Source: Bryobacterales bacterium
Lineage (GTDB): Bacteria; Acidobacteriota; Terriglobia; Bryobacterales; Bryobacteraceae
Length of the DNA: 64,000 bases
Direction: 5' to 3'
Assembly (NCBI GenBank): GCA_020852175.1
Contig: JADZBH010000041.1
Location: 62,001 to 126,000 of the forward strand
Part shown: positions 6,860 through 14,590 of the stretch, in pieces
Position numbering within the stretch: position 1 is the first letter of the stretch
Layout of the letters: every line of letters starts with the position of its first letter
The notes under the pieces: model-generated
What the model was told of the DNA's origin: nothing
The model's database searches: none
The model's input: the letters and a program-made list of their open reading frames with translations, nothing else
Made by a program: the position numbers and the translations under genes

Positions 6860-9091
6860 GTGCCCTTCCTCGAAATCGCTCTGCGCCGATTGTGTCTTTT
6901 CGCCTTTCTGGCCGCGCCCGCCGTGGGGCTGGCGGCGGATTGGACCGAATACCGGGGCCCCAGCCGCGATGGGGTCTCCCCGGAAACGAATCTTGTCAAC
7001 GAATGGTCCGCGGAGGGACGAAACCTGCTGTGGAAGGCCCCCTATGGCGGCCGGTCCACGCCGGTGGTCTTCGGCGGCCGCGTCTACCTCTTTAACGCTT
7101 CCGGCAAGGAAGACACCGTCCAGGAGCGCCTCCTGTGCCTCGACGCCGCCAACGGCAAGCTGCTGTGGGAATTCCACAACACAGTCTTCCATTCCGACGT
7201 TCCCGCCCACCGGGTGGCCTGGTCGTCGCCCGCCGTGGATGCCGAAACCGGGAACATCTACATCTTCGGCGTCGATGGCCATCTGATCGCGGTGGACAAG
7301 ACCGGAAAAAAGGTGTGGAACCGTTCGCTGAACGAAGAGTACGGCTACGTTTCCACTCATGGCGGACGCACGGTCAGCCCGGTCATCGATGGCGAGTTGG
7401 TGATTGTCAGCGGCGTGATGAGCGCCTGGGGCGACAACGCGCGAGCTGGCCACCGCTATGCCGCTTTCAATAAAAAGACCGGCGCCATGGTGTGGTTCGT
7501 TCAACCCGGCCAGCGCCCGTACGATACCACCTACTCGCCGCCGATCATTGCCGGCATCGCCGGCCAGCGGCTGCTGATCGCCGGTGGCGGCGATGGCGCC
7601 GTTCACGCCATGCAGGTTTCCACCGGCAAGAGCGTGTGGAGCCTGCCCCTTTCCAAACGGGGCTTGAACACGGGCGTGGCCCTCGATGGTGCGACGGTCT
7701 TCGTGAGCCACTCCGAAGAGAACCTGGAAGCCAACGAAATGGGCCTGGTGGCCGCGGCCGATGGATCCGGCAGCGGTGTCTTCAAGATCGCCGATCTCAA
7801 GTGGAAGGACTACGGGCCCCAGGTCGGCTACTCGAATCCTATTTTCGCCAAAGGCGTGCTCTACCAGATCGACAACTCGGCCAACCTGCTCGCCTTCGAT
7901 CCCGCCACGGGCAAGGAGTTATGGAAGCAGAACCTGGGCAACCTGCAGAAGGCCTCGCCTGTCTGGGCCGATGGCAAAATCTACGTGGGCACCGAAAGCG
8001 GAGTGGTGTATATCGTGAAGGTGAGCCGCGAACGCGCCGAGGTGCTGAGCAAGGTGTCGCTCGGCGGAGGCAAGGAGCCCGAGATCATCCAGGCATCGCC
8101 CGCCATTAGCGAGGGCCGCATCTTCGTTGTCTCCGACAAAGCCATGTACGTTTTCGGTAAACCCTCGCGTCTAGGCAGGGCGCGCAACATTTCCAGCCGG
8201 GGCACGGCCAAGGCCGCTCCGGTCGCCGAACGCGTCACCGGACTCGCCCGCAGCGTCCTGGAAAAGCCGGCCCAGCTTCAGGTGGTCCCCGTGGAAGCCA
8301 TTCTGCGTCCCGGCGAAAGCGTCACGTTCGCCGTCCGGACTTTCGATGAAAAGGGGAACTTCCTGAAGAACGAGAAGGCCGAGTGGTCCACCGGGCTGAA
8401 GGGCGCCGTCAGTTCCAGCGGCCAGTTCACTCCGGATGCAGCCGCGGGCGTCCAGGCCGGCAAGATCACGGCCGCCGCCGGCGGCCAAACGGTGGAGGCC
8501 AGGGTGCGCGTGCTGCCCGCCATTCCGTTCAGCGTCGATTTTGAGACGGACAAGGCGAATGGCCCGCCTCCGGCATCCTGGGTGAACGCCATGGGCAAGT
8601 ATCAGGTTCGAGCTATGGGTGGATCGAAGGTGCTGGCCAAACTCGCCGACAATGCTTTCACCAAGAGGGCCCGCACCTTCTTCGGCCACGCCACCGAGCA
8701 TGACTACACGATCGAGGCCGATGTCCGGGCCATCGACATGAAGCGCCAGATGGGCGACGCCGGCGTGGTGGCTCAGCGCTACGCCCTTACTCTTTACGGG
8801 AATCATCAGCGCCTGGAAATTCAGCCCTGGCAGGCCGAGCCCAATCGCACCGCAAGCGTCGGGTTCGTCTGGAAGAAGGACACCTGGTACCGTTTGAAAT
8901 TGCGCGTGGAGAACCTGCCCGGCGGCGCCGTGCGCGTGCGCGGCAAGGCCTGGCCCGCGGGCCAGCCCGAACCCGCGAAGTGGACCGTGGAACGGGTCGA
9001 CCCCGTCGGCAGCCGCGAAGGCGCGGCCGGCATCTACGCCGACGCCGCCAACGAAGTCTTCTTCGACAACATCAAGGTGGTGAAGAACTGA
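6860..9091 (+). CDS. Exported PQQ-like beta-propeller protein with Ig-like and C-terminal beta-sandwich domains
   Basis: 743 residues from a GTG start. A signal peptide (about 1-25) is followed by the family opening DWTEYRGPSRDGVS and a PQQ-like/BamB-like beta-propeller to about residue 430. The propeller repeats contain GKLLWEF, GKKVWNR, GKSVWSL and GKELWKQ. An Ig-like domain follows at about 472-550 (PGESVTFAVRTFDEKG). Residues from about 553 to 743 look like a jelly-roll, ConA-like domain (FSVDFETDKANGPPPASW, ending FFDNIKVVKN). No CxxCH haem motif is present, so it is unlikely to be a quinohaemoprotein dehydrogenase. It is coupled to the next propeller gene by a one-base TGATG overlap. 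Its role is probably periplasmic binding or scaffolding. Confidence 0.85.
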   Translation: MPFLEIALRRLCLFAFLAAPAVGLAADWTEYRGPSRDGVSPETNLVNEWSAEGRNLLWKAPYGGRSTPVVFGGRVYLFNASGKEDTVQERLLCLDAANGKLLWEFHNTVFHSDVPAHRVAWSSPAVDAETGNIYIFGVDGHLIAVDKTGKKVWNRSLNEEYGYVSTHGGRTVSPVIDGELVIVSGVMSAWGDNARAGHRYAAFNKKTGAMVWFVQPGQRPYDTTYSPPIIAGIAGQRLLIAGGGDGAVHAMQVSTGKSVWSLPLSKRGLNTGVALDGATVFVSHSEENLEANEMGLVAAADGSGSGVFKIADLKWKDYGPQVGYSNPIFAKGVLYQIDNSANLLAFDPATGKELWKQNLGNLQKASPVWADGKIYVGTESGVVYIVKVSRERAEVLSKVSLGGGKEPEIIQASPAISEGRIFVVSDKAMYVFGKPSRLGRARNISSRGTAKAAPVAERVTGLARSVLEKPAQLQVVPVEAILRPGESVTFAVRTFDEKGNFLKNEKAEWSTGLKGAVSSSGQFTPDAAAGVQAGKITAAAGGQTVEARVRVLPAIPFSVDFETDKANGPPPASWVNAMGKYQVRAMGGSKVLAKLADNAFTKRARTFFGHATEHDYTIEADVRAIDMKRQMGDAGVVAQRYALTLYGNHQRLEIQPWQAEPNRTASVGFVWKKDTWYRLKLRVENLPGGAVRVRGKAWPAGQPEPAKWTVERVDPVGSREGAAGIYADAANEVFFDNIKVVKN

Positions 9092-10548
9092 TGCGAGCCA
9101 GAAAGCGATCCCAACTTGCCGCCGCGACTGCACTGCTGGCGGGCTTCGCCGCCCTTCGCGCGGGCGATCCCGGCACCGGCGATTGGCCCATGTGGGGCGG
9201 TTCGCCCGAACGCAACATGACGCGCGCCATGAAGGGCCTTCCAAAATCCTGGGACATCGAGAAGGGAACCAACATCGCCTGGGTGGCCGCCGTCGGTTCG
9301 CAAACCTACGGCAACCCCACCGTTGCCGGCGGCAGGATTTTCGTCGGCACCAACAACGAGGGCATGCGTGACAAGGCACTCGGGGGCGACCGCGGCGTCC
9401 TGATGGCATTCCAGGAGAAGGATGGCGTTTTCCTCTGGCAACATGCCACGGAAAAGCTCGCTGCCGGACGAGTGAACGACTGGCCGTTCCAGGGCGTCGC
9501 CAGTTCGCCGCTGATCATCGGCGACCGCCTCTACTACGTGAACAACCGCGCCGAACTGCTCTGCCTTGACGTCGAAGGCTTTCACGACGGCGAAAACGAC
9601 GGTCCCTTCAAGGACGAAAAGCTCACCGGCAAGGGCAACGCCGACATCGTCTGGAAGCTGGACATGATGGACGAACTCGCCGTCTTCCCGCACAACCTCG
9701 CCAACGCCTCGCCCGTGCCCTTCGGCGATCTCATCCTGTTGAACACCTCCAATGGCCACGACGAAAGCCATGTCCACATTCCCTCGCCGCGCGCCCCGGC
9801 CCTGATCGCCGTGAACCGGAACACCGGCGCGGTGGCGTGGGAGGACAACCGTGTCGGCGAAAAGATTCTCCACGGCCAGTGGTCCTCGCCCGCCGTCGGC
9901 AAGGTGGGCGGCATCGACATGGTTGTCTCGGCGCAGGGCGATGGGTATGTGCGCGGTTATGAGGCGGCCACCGGCAAGTTCCTGTGGGAATTCGACACCA
10001 ATCCCAAGGATTCCGTCTGGCCGAAGAATCGCAACGAGGTGATTTCGACGCCGGTCATCCTGAACGACAGGGTCTATCTCGCCAACGGGCAGGATCCCGA
10101 ACATGGCGAGGGTGTTGGACACCTTTATTGCATCGATCCCACCAAACGTGGCGATATCACCAAGACGGGCCTCGTGTGGCACTACGACAAGATCCGCCGC
10201 AGCATCTCCACTGGCGCGCTCGCCGACGGCATCCTTTACTACGCCGACTTCTCCGGCTTCCTTCATGCGATCGATGCCGCCACGGGCAAGCCCTATTGGG
10301 TTCACGACATGCTCGCCGCCGTGTGGGCGTCGCCGTATGTCGTGGATGGCAAGGTCTATCTCGGCGACGAGGACGGCGACGTCGTGGTTCTGCAGCACGG
10401 CAAGACGAAGGAGGTGCTGGCCGAGGTGAACATGGGCTCCAGCGTCTACGGCACGTTCATCGCCGCCAATGGCCGCCTGTACGTCACCAACCGCAACCAG
10501 TTGATCGCCATCCAGGAAGGGGCGAAGTGGGATGGCAAGGTGAACTAG
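9091..10548 (+). CDS. Exported PQQ-like beta-propeller protein
   Basis: 485 residues from the ATG at 9091, which shares its A with the TGA of the preceding gene. The N-terminus MRARKRSQLAAATALLAGFA is a signal peptide, followed by the opening DWPMWGGSPERNMTRA. Tryptophan-docking repeats (GVFLWQH, GAVAWEDN, GKFLWEFD, GKPYWVHD) fill the rest. No haem motif or added domain is seen, in contrast with its neighbour. The similar N-terminal signature suggests a paralogue. Reaction unknown; a structural or substrate-binding role in the periplasm is equally possible. Confidence 0.86.
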   Translation: MRARKRSQLAAATALLAGFAALRAGDPGTGDWPMWGGSPERNMTRAMKGLPKSWDIEKGTNIAWVAAVGSQTYGNPTVAGGRIFVGTNNEGMRDKALGGDRGVLMAFQEKDGVFLWQHATEKLAAGRVNDWPFQGVASSPLIIGDRLYYVNNRAELLCLDVEGFHDGENDGPFKDEKLTGKGNADIVWKLDMMDELAVFPHNLANASPVPFGDLILLNTSNGHDESHVHIPSPRAPALIAVNRNTGAVAWEDNRVGEKILHGQWSSPAVGKVGGIDMVVSAQGDGYVRGYEAATGKFLWEFDTNPKDSVWPKNRNEVISTPVILNDRVYLANGQDPEHGEGVGHLYCIDPTKRGDITKTGLVWHYDKIRRSISTGALADGILYYADFSGFLHAIDAATGKPYWVHDMLAAVWASPYVVDGKVYLGDEDGDVVVLQHGKTKEVLAEVNMGSSVYGTFIAANGRLYVTNRNQLIAIQEGAKWDGKVN

Positions 10549-10583
10549 GGCGCGGGAAGGCGGCGGGCTGAAGGCAGGCCGGG

Positions 10584-11684
10584 ATGACTCCATTTACCTC
10601 GCACGCGCGCACGACCGTGGTGTGTGAAGCAGGCGCGTTGGGACGCCTGGGCGAACTCGCACGCGCGCTCCCTTGCACGCACGCGCTGCTGGTTGCCGAT
10701 GAAGGGATGGTGCGGGCGGGATTCGTGGCGCGCGCCGTGCGCGCGCTTGATGGCGCGGGCCTGCGCGCCACCTCCTGGCACGCCTTTGGAGAAAACCCGG
10801 ACACCGATGCCGCCGAGGCGGGACGCGCCTTTGCCGAGCCGCTGGGCGTGGATGGCATCGTCGGGCTTGGGGGCGGGTCGTCGCTCGATGCCGCCAAGGC
10901 GGTGAACTTCCTGCTCACCAACGGCGGCGTCATCGAGGATTACTGGGGTTATGGCAAGGCCCGCCGCCCCCTGCTGCCCATGATCGCCATTCCCACCACC
11001 ACGGGCACGGGCAGCGAAGCGCAAAGCTACGCCGTCATCTCCGATGCGCGCACGCACCGCAAGATGGCTTGCGGCGATCCTTCGGCGGCGGCGAAAATCG
11101 CCCTGCTCGATGCCGAACTGGCCGCTTCGCAACCGCGCTCCGTGCTGGCCGCTTCGGGCTACGATGCCGTGGCCCACGCCGTGGAAACCTGGGTCAGCAC
11201 GCGCGCCAACGCCATGTCCGGGTGCTTCGCGCGCGAAGCCTGGAGGCTTCTGGAGGGCCACTTCGAGCGAGCCCTGAACGGCGGCGGCATCGAGGCGGCC
11301 GGGCGCATGCAGGTGGCCTCCTATTTCGCCGGCGCGGCCATTGAACACTCGATGCTCGGCGCGGCGCACGCCTGCGCCAACCCGCTCACGCAGCGCTACA
11401 ACACCACGCATGGCCACGCGTTGGCCCTGCTGCTGCCGCATGTCGTGCGTTGGAATACGCCCGCCGTCCACGGACGCTACGCCGAGCTCCATCCCGAGCT
11501 GGCCCTGCGCCTGGAAGAGTTGCGCGATGCCGCTGGTTTGCCCGCGCGCCTTTCGGCCGCGGGCGCCGCCATCGACGACCTGGCCGAATTGAGCGAACGC
11601 GCCGCCGAGCAGTGGACCGGCACGTTCAACCCGCGCAAATTCGATGCCGCGGCCGCCATGGAGCTTTATCTATGCGCCTACTAG
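10584..11684 (+). CDS. Iron-containing alcohol dehydrogenase
   Basis: 366 residues of the group III, iron-dependent alcohol dehydrogenase family. The nucleotide-binding motif GGGS is at 97-100. PTTTGTGSE is at 137-145, and likely metal ligands are D194 and H198 (GYDAVAHAVE), H262 (LGAAHACANPL) and H276 (THGHALALLLP). There is no signal peptide, so it is cytoplasmic, which separates it from the exported propellers on both sides. Its 3' end overlaps the next gene by 13 bases, so it is co-transcribed. It probably interconverts an alcohol and an aldehyde with NAD(P); the substrate is unknown. Confidence 0.92.
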   Translation: MTPFTSHARTTVVCEAGALGRLGELARALPCTHALLVADEGMVRAGFVARAVRALDGAGLRATSWHAFGENPDTDAAEAGRAFAEPLGVDGIVGLGGGSSLDAAKAVNFLLTNGGVIEDYWGYGKARRPLLPMIAIPTTTGTGSEAQSYAVISDARTHRKMACGDPSAAAKIALLDAELAASQPRSVLAASGYDAVAHAVETWVSTRANAMSGCFAREAWRLLEGHFERALNGGGIEAAGRMQVASYFAGAAIEHSMLGAAHACANPLTQRYNTTHGHALALLLPHVVRWNTPAVHGRYAELHPELALRLEELRDAAGLPARLSAAGAAIDDLAELSERAAEQWTGTFNPRKFDAAAAMELYLCAY

Positions 11685-12787
11685 CTGCCCTGGCCGCCGC
11701 AGCGCTCGCCTGCGCGCAAACTCCAACGCCGGGGGAATGGCCCCAGTTCCGCGGCAATCCGCAACTGACCGGCGTCTCGGCCTCGACGCTACCCGCCAAG
11801 CCGCGCCTTGTCTGGACCTGGGATGCCGGCGAAGCGATCGAATCGAGCGCGGCCATATCCGGCGGCATGGTTTATGTGGCCTCGATGGCCGGGGAACTGG
11901 CGGCCCTGGAACTCGCCACCGGTAAGGTGAAGTGGCGGTATAAGACCGGCGCCGAAGTTGGCGAATCCTCGCCCGCCGTCGCCGGTGGCATCGTCTATGT
12001 TGGCGACCTGGGCGGAGTGATTCACGCCGTGGACGCCGACGGAGGCAAACCGCTATGGACCTTCAAGACGGCGGGCGAAGTGAAGTCCTCGCCCGTGATC
12101 GCCGAAGGCCGGCTTCTCATCGGCAGTTACGACTCCCACCTCTACGCGCTCGATGCGCGCACCGGCAAACTGATCTGGAAGTTTCAAACCACGGCGCAGG
12201 TTCACTCCACGCCAGGCGTCGCCGGCGGCATCACCTTCATCACCGGCTGCGATGAGATCTTCCATGCCATCCGCGTGAGTGACGGCAGAGAGGATTACCA
12301 GATTCCCTCGCGCGCCTACACCGGCGCCTCGCCCGCGCTTACACCCGCCATGGCGTTCTTCGGTACCTTCGACAACCAGGTGCTCGGCGTCAGCCTGGCG
12401 CAAAGGAAGGTGGCTTGGCGCTATGAACATCCGCGGCGCAAGTTTCCCTTTTACTCTTCGCCGGCGGTCTTCGCCAACCGCGTCTATGTGGGCGGGCGTG
12501 ACAAGATGATGCACGCGCTCGATGCGCGTACGGGCCGCGAGCTTTGGACGTTCATGACCAGGTCGCGCGTGGATTCCTCGCCTGTGTATGTGCGAGGCGC
12601 CGGTGGCCAGCGCGACCGCGTCTTCTTTGGCTCCAACGACGGCCGTCTCTATGCGCTCGACGCCCTCACCGGCGTCAAGGTGTGGGACTACGAAGCGGGC
12701 GCCGGGTTAAGCGCCTCGCCCGCCGCCGCCGCCGGCATGCTGGTCATCGGCGGCCAGGACGGCAAGCTCTACGCCTTCGGCGAGTAG
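11672..12787 (+). CDS. Exported PQQ-like beta-propeller protein (BamB-like fold)
   Basis: 371 residues. The start at 11672 lies within the end of the dehydrogenase gene and gives a clean signal peptide, MRLLAALAAAALACAQTP. The opening EWPQFRGNPQLTGVS matches that of the other two propellers. At least seven blades are visible with GKVKWRYKTG, GKPLWTFKTA, GKLIWKFQTT, RKVAWRYEHP, GRELWTFMTR and VKVWDYEAG. BamB-like proteins use this fold as an outer-membrane assembly scaffold. Nothing in the neighbourhood supports a BAM role, so only the fold is assigned. Confidence 0.86.
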   Translation: MRLLAALAAAALACAQTPTPGEWPQFRGNPQLTGVSASTLPAKPRLVWTWDAGEAIESSAAISGGMVYVASMAGELAALELATGKVKWRYKTGAEVGESSPAVAGGIVYVGDLGGVIHAVDADGGKPLWTFKTAGEVKSSPVIAEGRLLIGSYDSHLYALDARTGKLIWKFQTTAQVHSTPGVAGGITFITGCDEIFHAIRVSDGREDYQIPSRAYTGASPALTPAMAFFGTFDNQVLGVSLAQRKVAWRYEHPRRKFPFYSSPAVFANRVYVGGRDKMMHALDARTGRELWTFMTRSRVDSSPVYVRGAGGQRDRVFFGSNDGRLYALDALTGVKVWDYEAGAGLSASPAAAAGMLVIGGQDGKLYAFGE

Positions 12788-12803
12788 GCATAGAATATGC
12801 GGC

Positions 12804-14009
12804 ATGAGACGACGTGATCTGCTGAAAGCCGCGATTGCCCTGCCCGCCGGACTGGCCCCGTTCCACCGTGCCGCCGCGCAACACACAGGCAAGGTGAAGA
12901 TCACGGGCTTCCACATCCGCCCGGTGTCCCGGCTCTCGCATACCTACATACGCATCGAGACCGATGCCGGGCTTACGGGTTTCGGCGAATCGGGCGTGAG
13001 CGGCCCGATGATGCACGCCTGGCGCGAACGTTACCGTGGCGTGCTGATGGGACAGGATCCGCTGGCCATCGAGGCGCTGCACATGCGTATGGCCACGCAG
13101 ATCCATCCGTACATGGCGAGCGTTCCGGCGCTGAGCGGAGTCGACATGGCGTTGTGGGATCTCGCGGGCAAGATCACCGGCCGTCCCGTCTACTCGCTTC
13201 TGGGCGGGCCGTTCCGCGACCGCGTGCCGGTGTTCGTCAATTCACAGCCGCGCAACATGCTGGACAAGCAGGTGGTGAACGACTGGGCGGCGGAGTTCAA
13301 GGCCAGCCCGCTCGGCTTCCGCCAGGTGAAGATGAATACCACGGCGCCCATCGGCAAGCCCGCGGGCGTGTATTCGACGGCGCTGGACGCGCGCGACTTC
13401 GCCCGCATCCGCGCGGGCTTCGAGAACGTGCGCGCGGCGCTGGGGCCGGACTTCGACATCATGGCCCACTGTCACAATGAATACGACCTGCCGAGTGCCG
13501 TCGGCGTGGCGCGCGCCGTCGAGGAAATCCAGCCGAAGTGGCTGGAGGATCCGCTGCCGGTGGAGTTCAGCGATAGCTGGGTGTCGCTGCGGCGGCAGGT
13601 ACGCGTGCCGCTGCTGACCGGCGAGAAGTTGGAAATGCCCAAGGGCTTCTGGCCCTTCCTGCAGCACCAGGTGCTGGACTTCGTGTACCCTGACCTGGCC
13701 TTCTGCGGCGGCATCACCGGCGGGCGGAAAATTGGCGCTCTCGCTTCGCTGTTCCGCGTGCCTCTGGCCACGCACAACGTGGGAGGCGTGCTGTTGACCA
13801 TGGCTAGCGTCCACCTGGGGCACGCGCACTTCGACTTCCTTACCAGCGAAACGCGGCTGGGTTCACAGAACGTCCTGGTGATGGCTGCCAACGCACCCCA
13901 GGTAAAGGACGGCCATATTACCGCTCCGGACCGTCCAGGCCTGGGCGTCGAGCTAAGCGAAGAAGGGCTGAAGAAATTTCAGGCCGAAGGCGATGGCGGC
14001 TGGGTGTAG
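12804..14009 (+). CDS. Exported mandelate racemase/muconate lactonizing enzyme family protein (enolase superfamily)
   Basis: 401 residues. The N-terminus MRRRDLLKAAIALPAG looks like a twin-arginine (Tat) signal. The capping domain (about 30-140) leads to a barrel with VKMN, a first metal-ligand position in IMAHCHNEYDL, WLEDPLP (second Glu ligand), TGEKL (third) and ATHNVGG near the C-terminus. This arrangement resembles galactonate-dehydratase-like sugar acid dehydratases. The first ligand site reads HCH instead of the more common D-x-N/H. A role in sugar-acid metabolism in the periplasm is plausible but the substrate is unknown. It follows the third propeller gene by 16 bases. Confidence 0.87.
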   Translation: MRRRDLLKAAIALPAGLAPFHRAAAQHTGKVKITGFHIRPVSRLSHTYIRIETDAGLTGFGESGVSGPMMHAWRERYRGVLMGQDPLAIEALHMRMATQIHPYMASVPALSGVDMALWDLAGKITGRPVYSLLGGPFRDRVPVFVNSQPRNMLDKQVVNDWAAEFKASPLGFRQVKMNTTAPIGKPAGVYSTALDARDFARIRAGFENVRAALGPDFDIMAHCHNEYDLPSAVGVARAVEEIQPKWLEDPLPVEFSDSWVSLRRQVRVPLLTGEKLEMPKGFWPFLQHQVLDFVYPDLAFCGGITGGRKIGALASLFRVPLATHNVGGVLLTMASVHLGHAHFDFLTSETRLGSQNVLVMAANAPQVKDGHITAPDRPGLGVELSEEGLKKFQAEGDGGWV

Positions 14010-14014
14010 ACCCG

Positions 14015-14587
14015 TCACAGCCACTTACCGGTGGCGGGAGGCGCGGCGGCCAGGTCAAGATGGTCGAGCAGCGCGGCCATATCGCCGCTGGCGTGCAGCA
14101 GAGCCCGATGGGCCGGCTTGAGAAAGCCCTCGGCGGCGGAACGGTCCAGTTGCGCCAGGAACGGATCGAAGTAGCCGTTGATATTCCACAGGCCGGCGGG
14201 TTTGGCGTGAATTCCTAACTGCGCCCAACTGAGCGCCTCGCACAACTCGTCGAAGGTTCCGTAGCCGCCGGGCATGGTAAGGAAAGCGTCGCAAAGTTGC
14301 GTCATGAGCGCCTTGCGCTCGTGCATGGAGCCGACAATGCGCAGGTCGGGCAGCCCGCGATGAGCGGCTTCGTTTTCCAGATAACCCGAAGGAATGATGC
14401 CGGTGACCTCGCCGCCGCCGTCGAGCACGGCATTGGCCAGCGCGCCCATGGTGCCGCGGCCGGAGCCGCCATAGATCAGGCGTGTTTTGCGGCGCGCCAG
14501 CTCACGGCCCAACGCGGCGGCCGATTCCATATACAGCGGCGAAAGGCCGGGATTCGAGCCGCAGTAGACACAGAGGGCCTTCAGCAT
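14015..14587 (-). CDS. LOG family protein (TIGR00730 Rossmann fold)
   Basis: 190 residues. It begins LKALCVYCGSNPG and carries the two family motifs, GGSGRGTMGALANAVLDGGG and PGGYGTFDELCEALSWAQLG. LOG proteins hydrolyse cytokinin or other nucleoside 5'-monophosphates to release the base; in most bacteria the natural substrate is not known. It starts 3 bases after the stop of the PhoD-like gene and is probably co-transcribed. It converges with the enolase-superfamily gene with only five bases between stops. Confidence 0.92.
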   Translation of the reverse strand: MLKALCVYCGSNPGLSPLYMESAAALGRELARRKTRLIYGGSGRGTMGALANAVLDGGGEVTGIIPSGYLENEAAHRGLPDLRIVGSMHERKALMTQLCDAFLTMPGGYGTFDELCEALSWAQLGIHAKPAGLWNINGYFDPFLAQLDRSAAEGFLKPAHRALLHASGDMAALLDHLDLAAAPPATGKWL

Positions 14588-14590
14588 GGC

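Noticed and set aside
8281-8700. Possible quinohaemoprotein alcohol dehydrogenase by propeller similarity
   Set aside because: No CxxCH haem motif and no PQQ dehydrogenase signature were found in any of the three propellers.
9034-10593. A minus-strand open frame of about 520 codons opposite the second propeller gene
   Set aside because: Antisense shadow caused by GC bias; no domain, no ribosome site.
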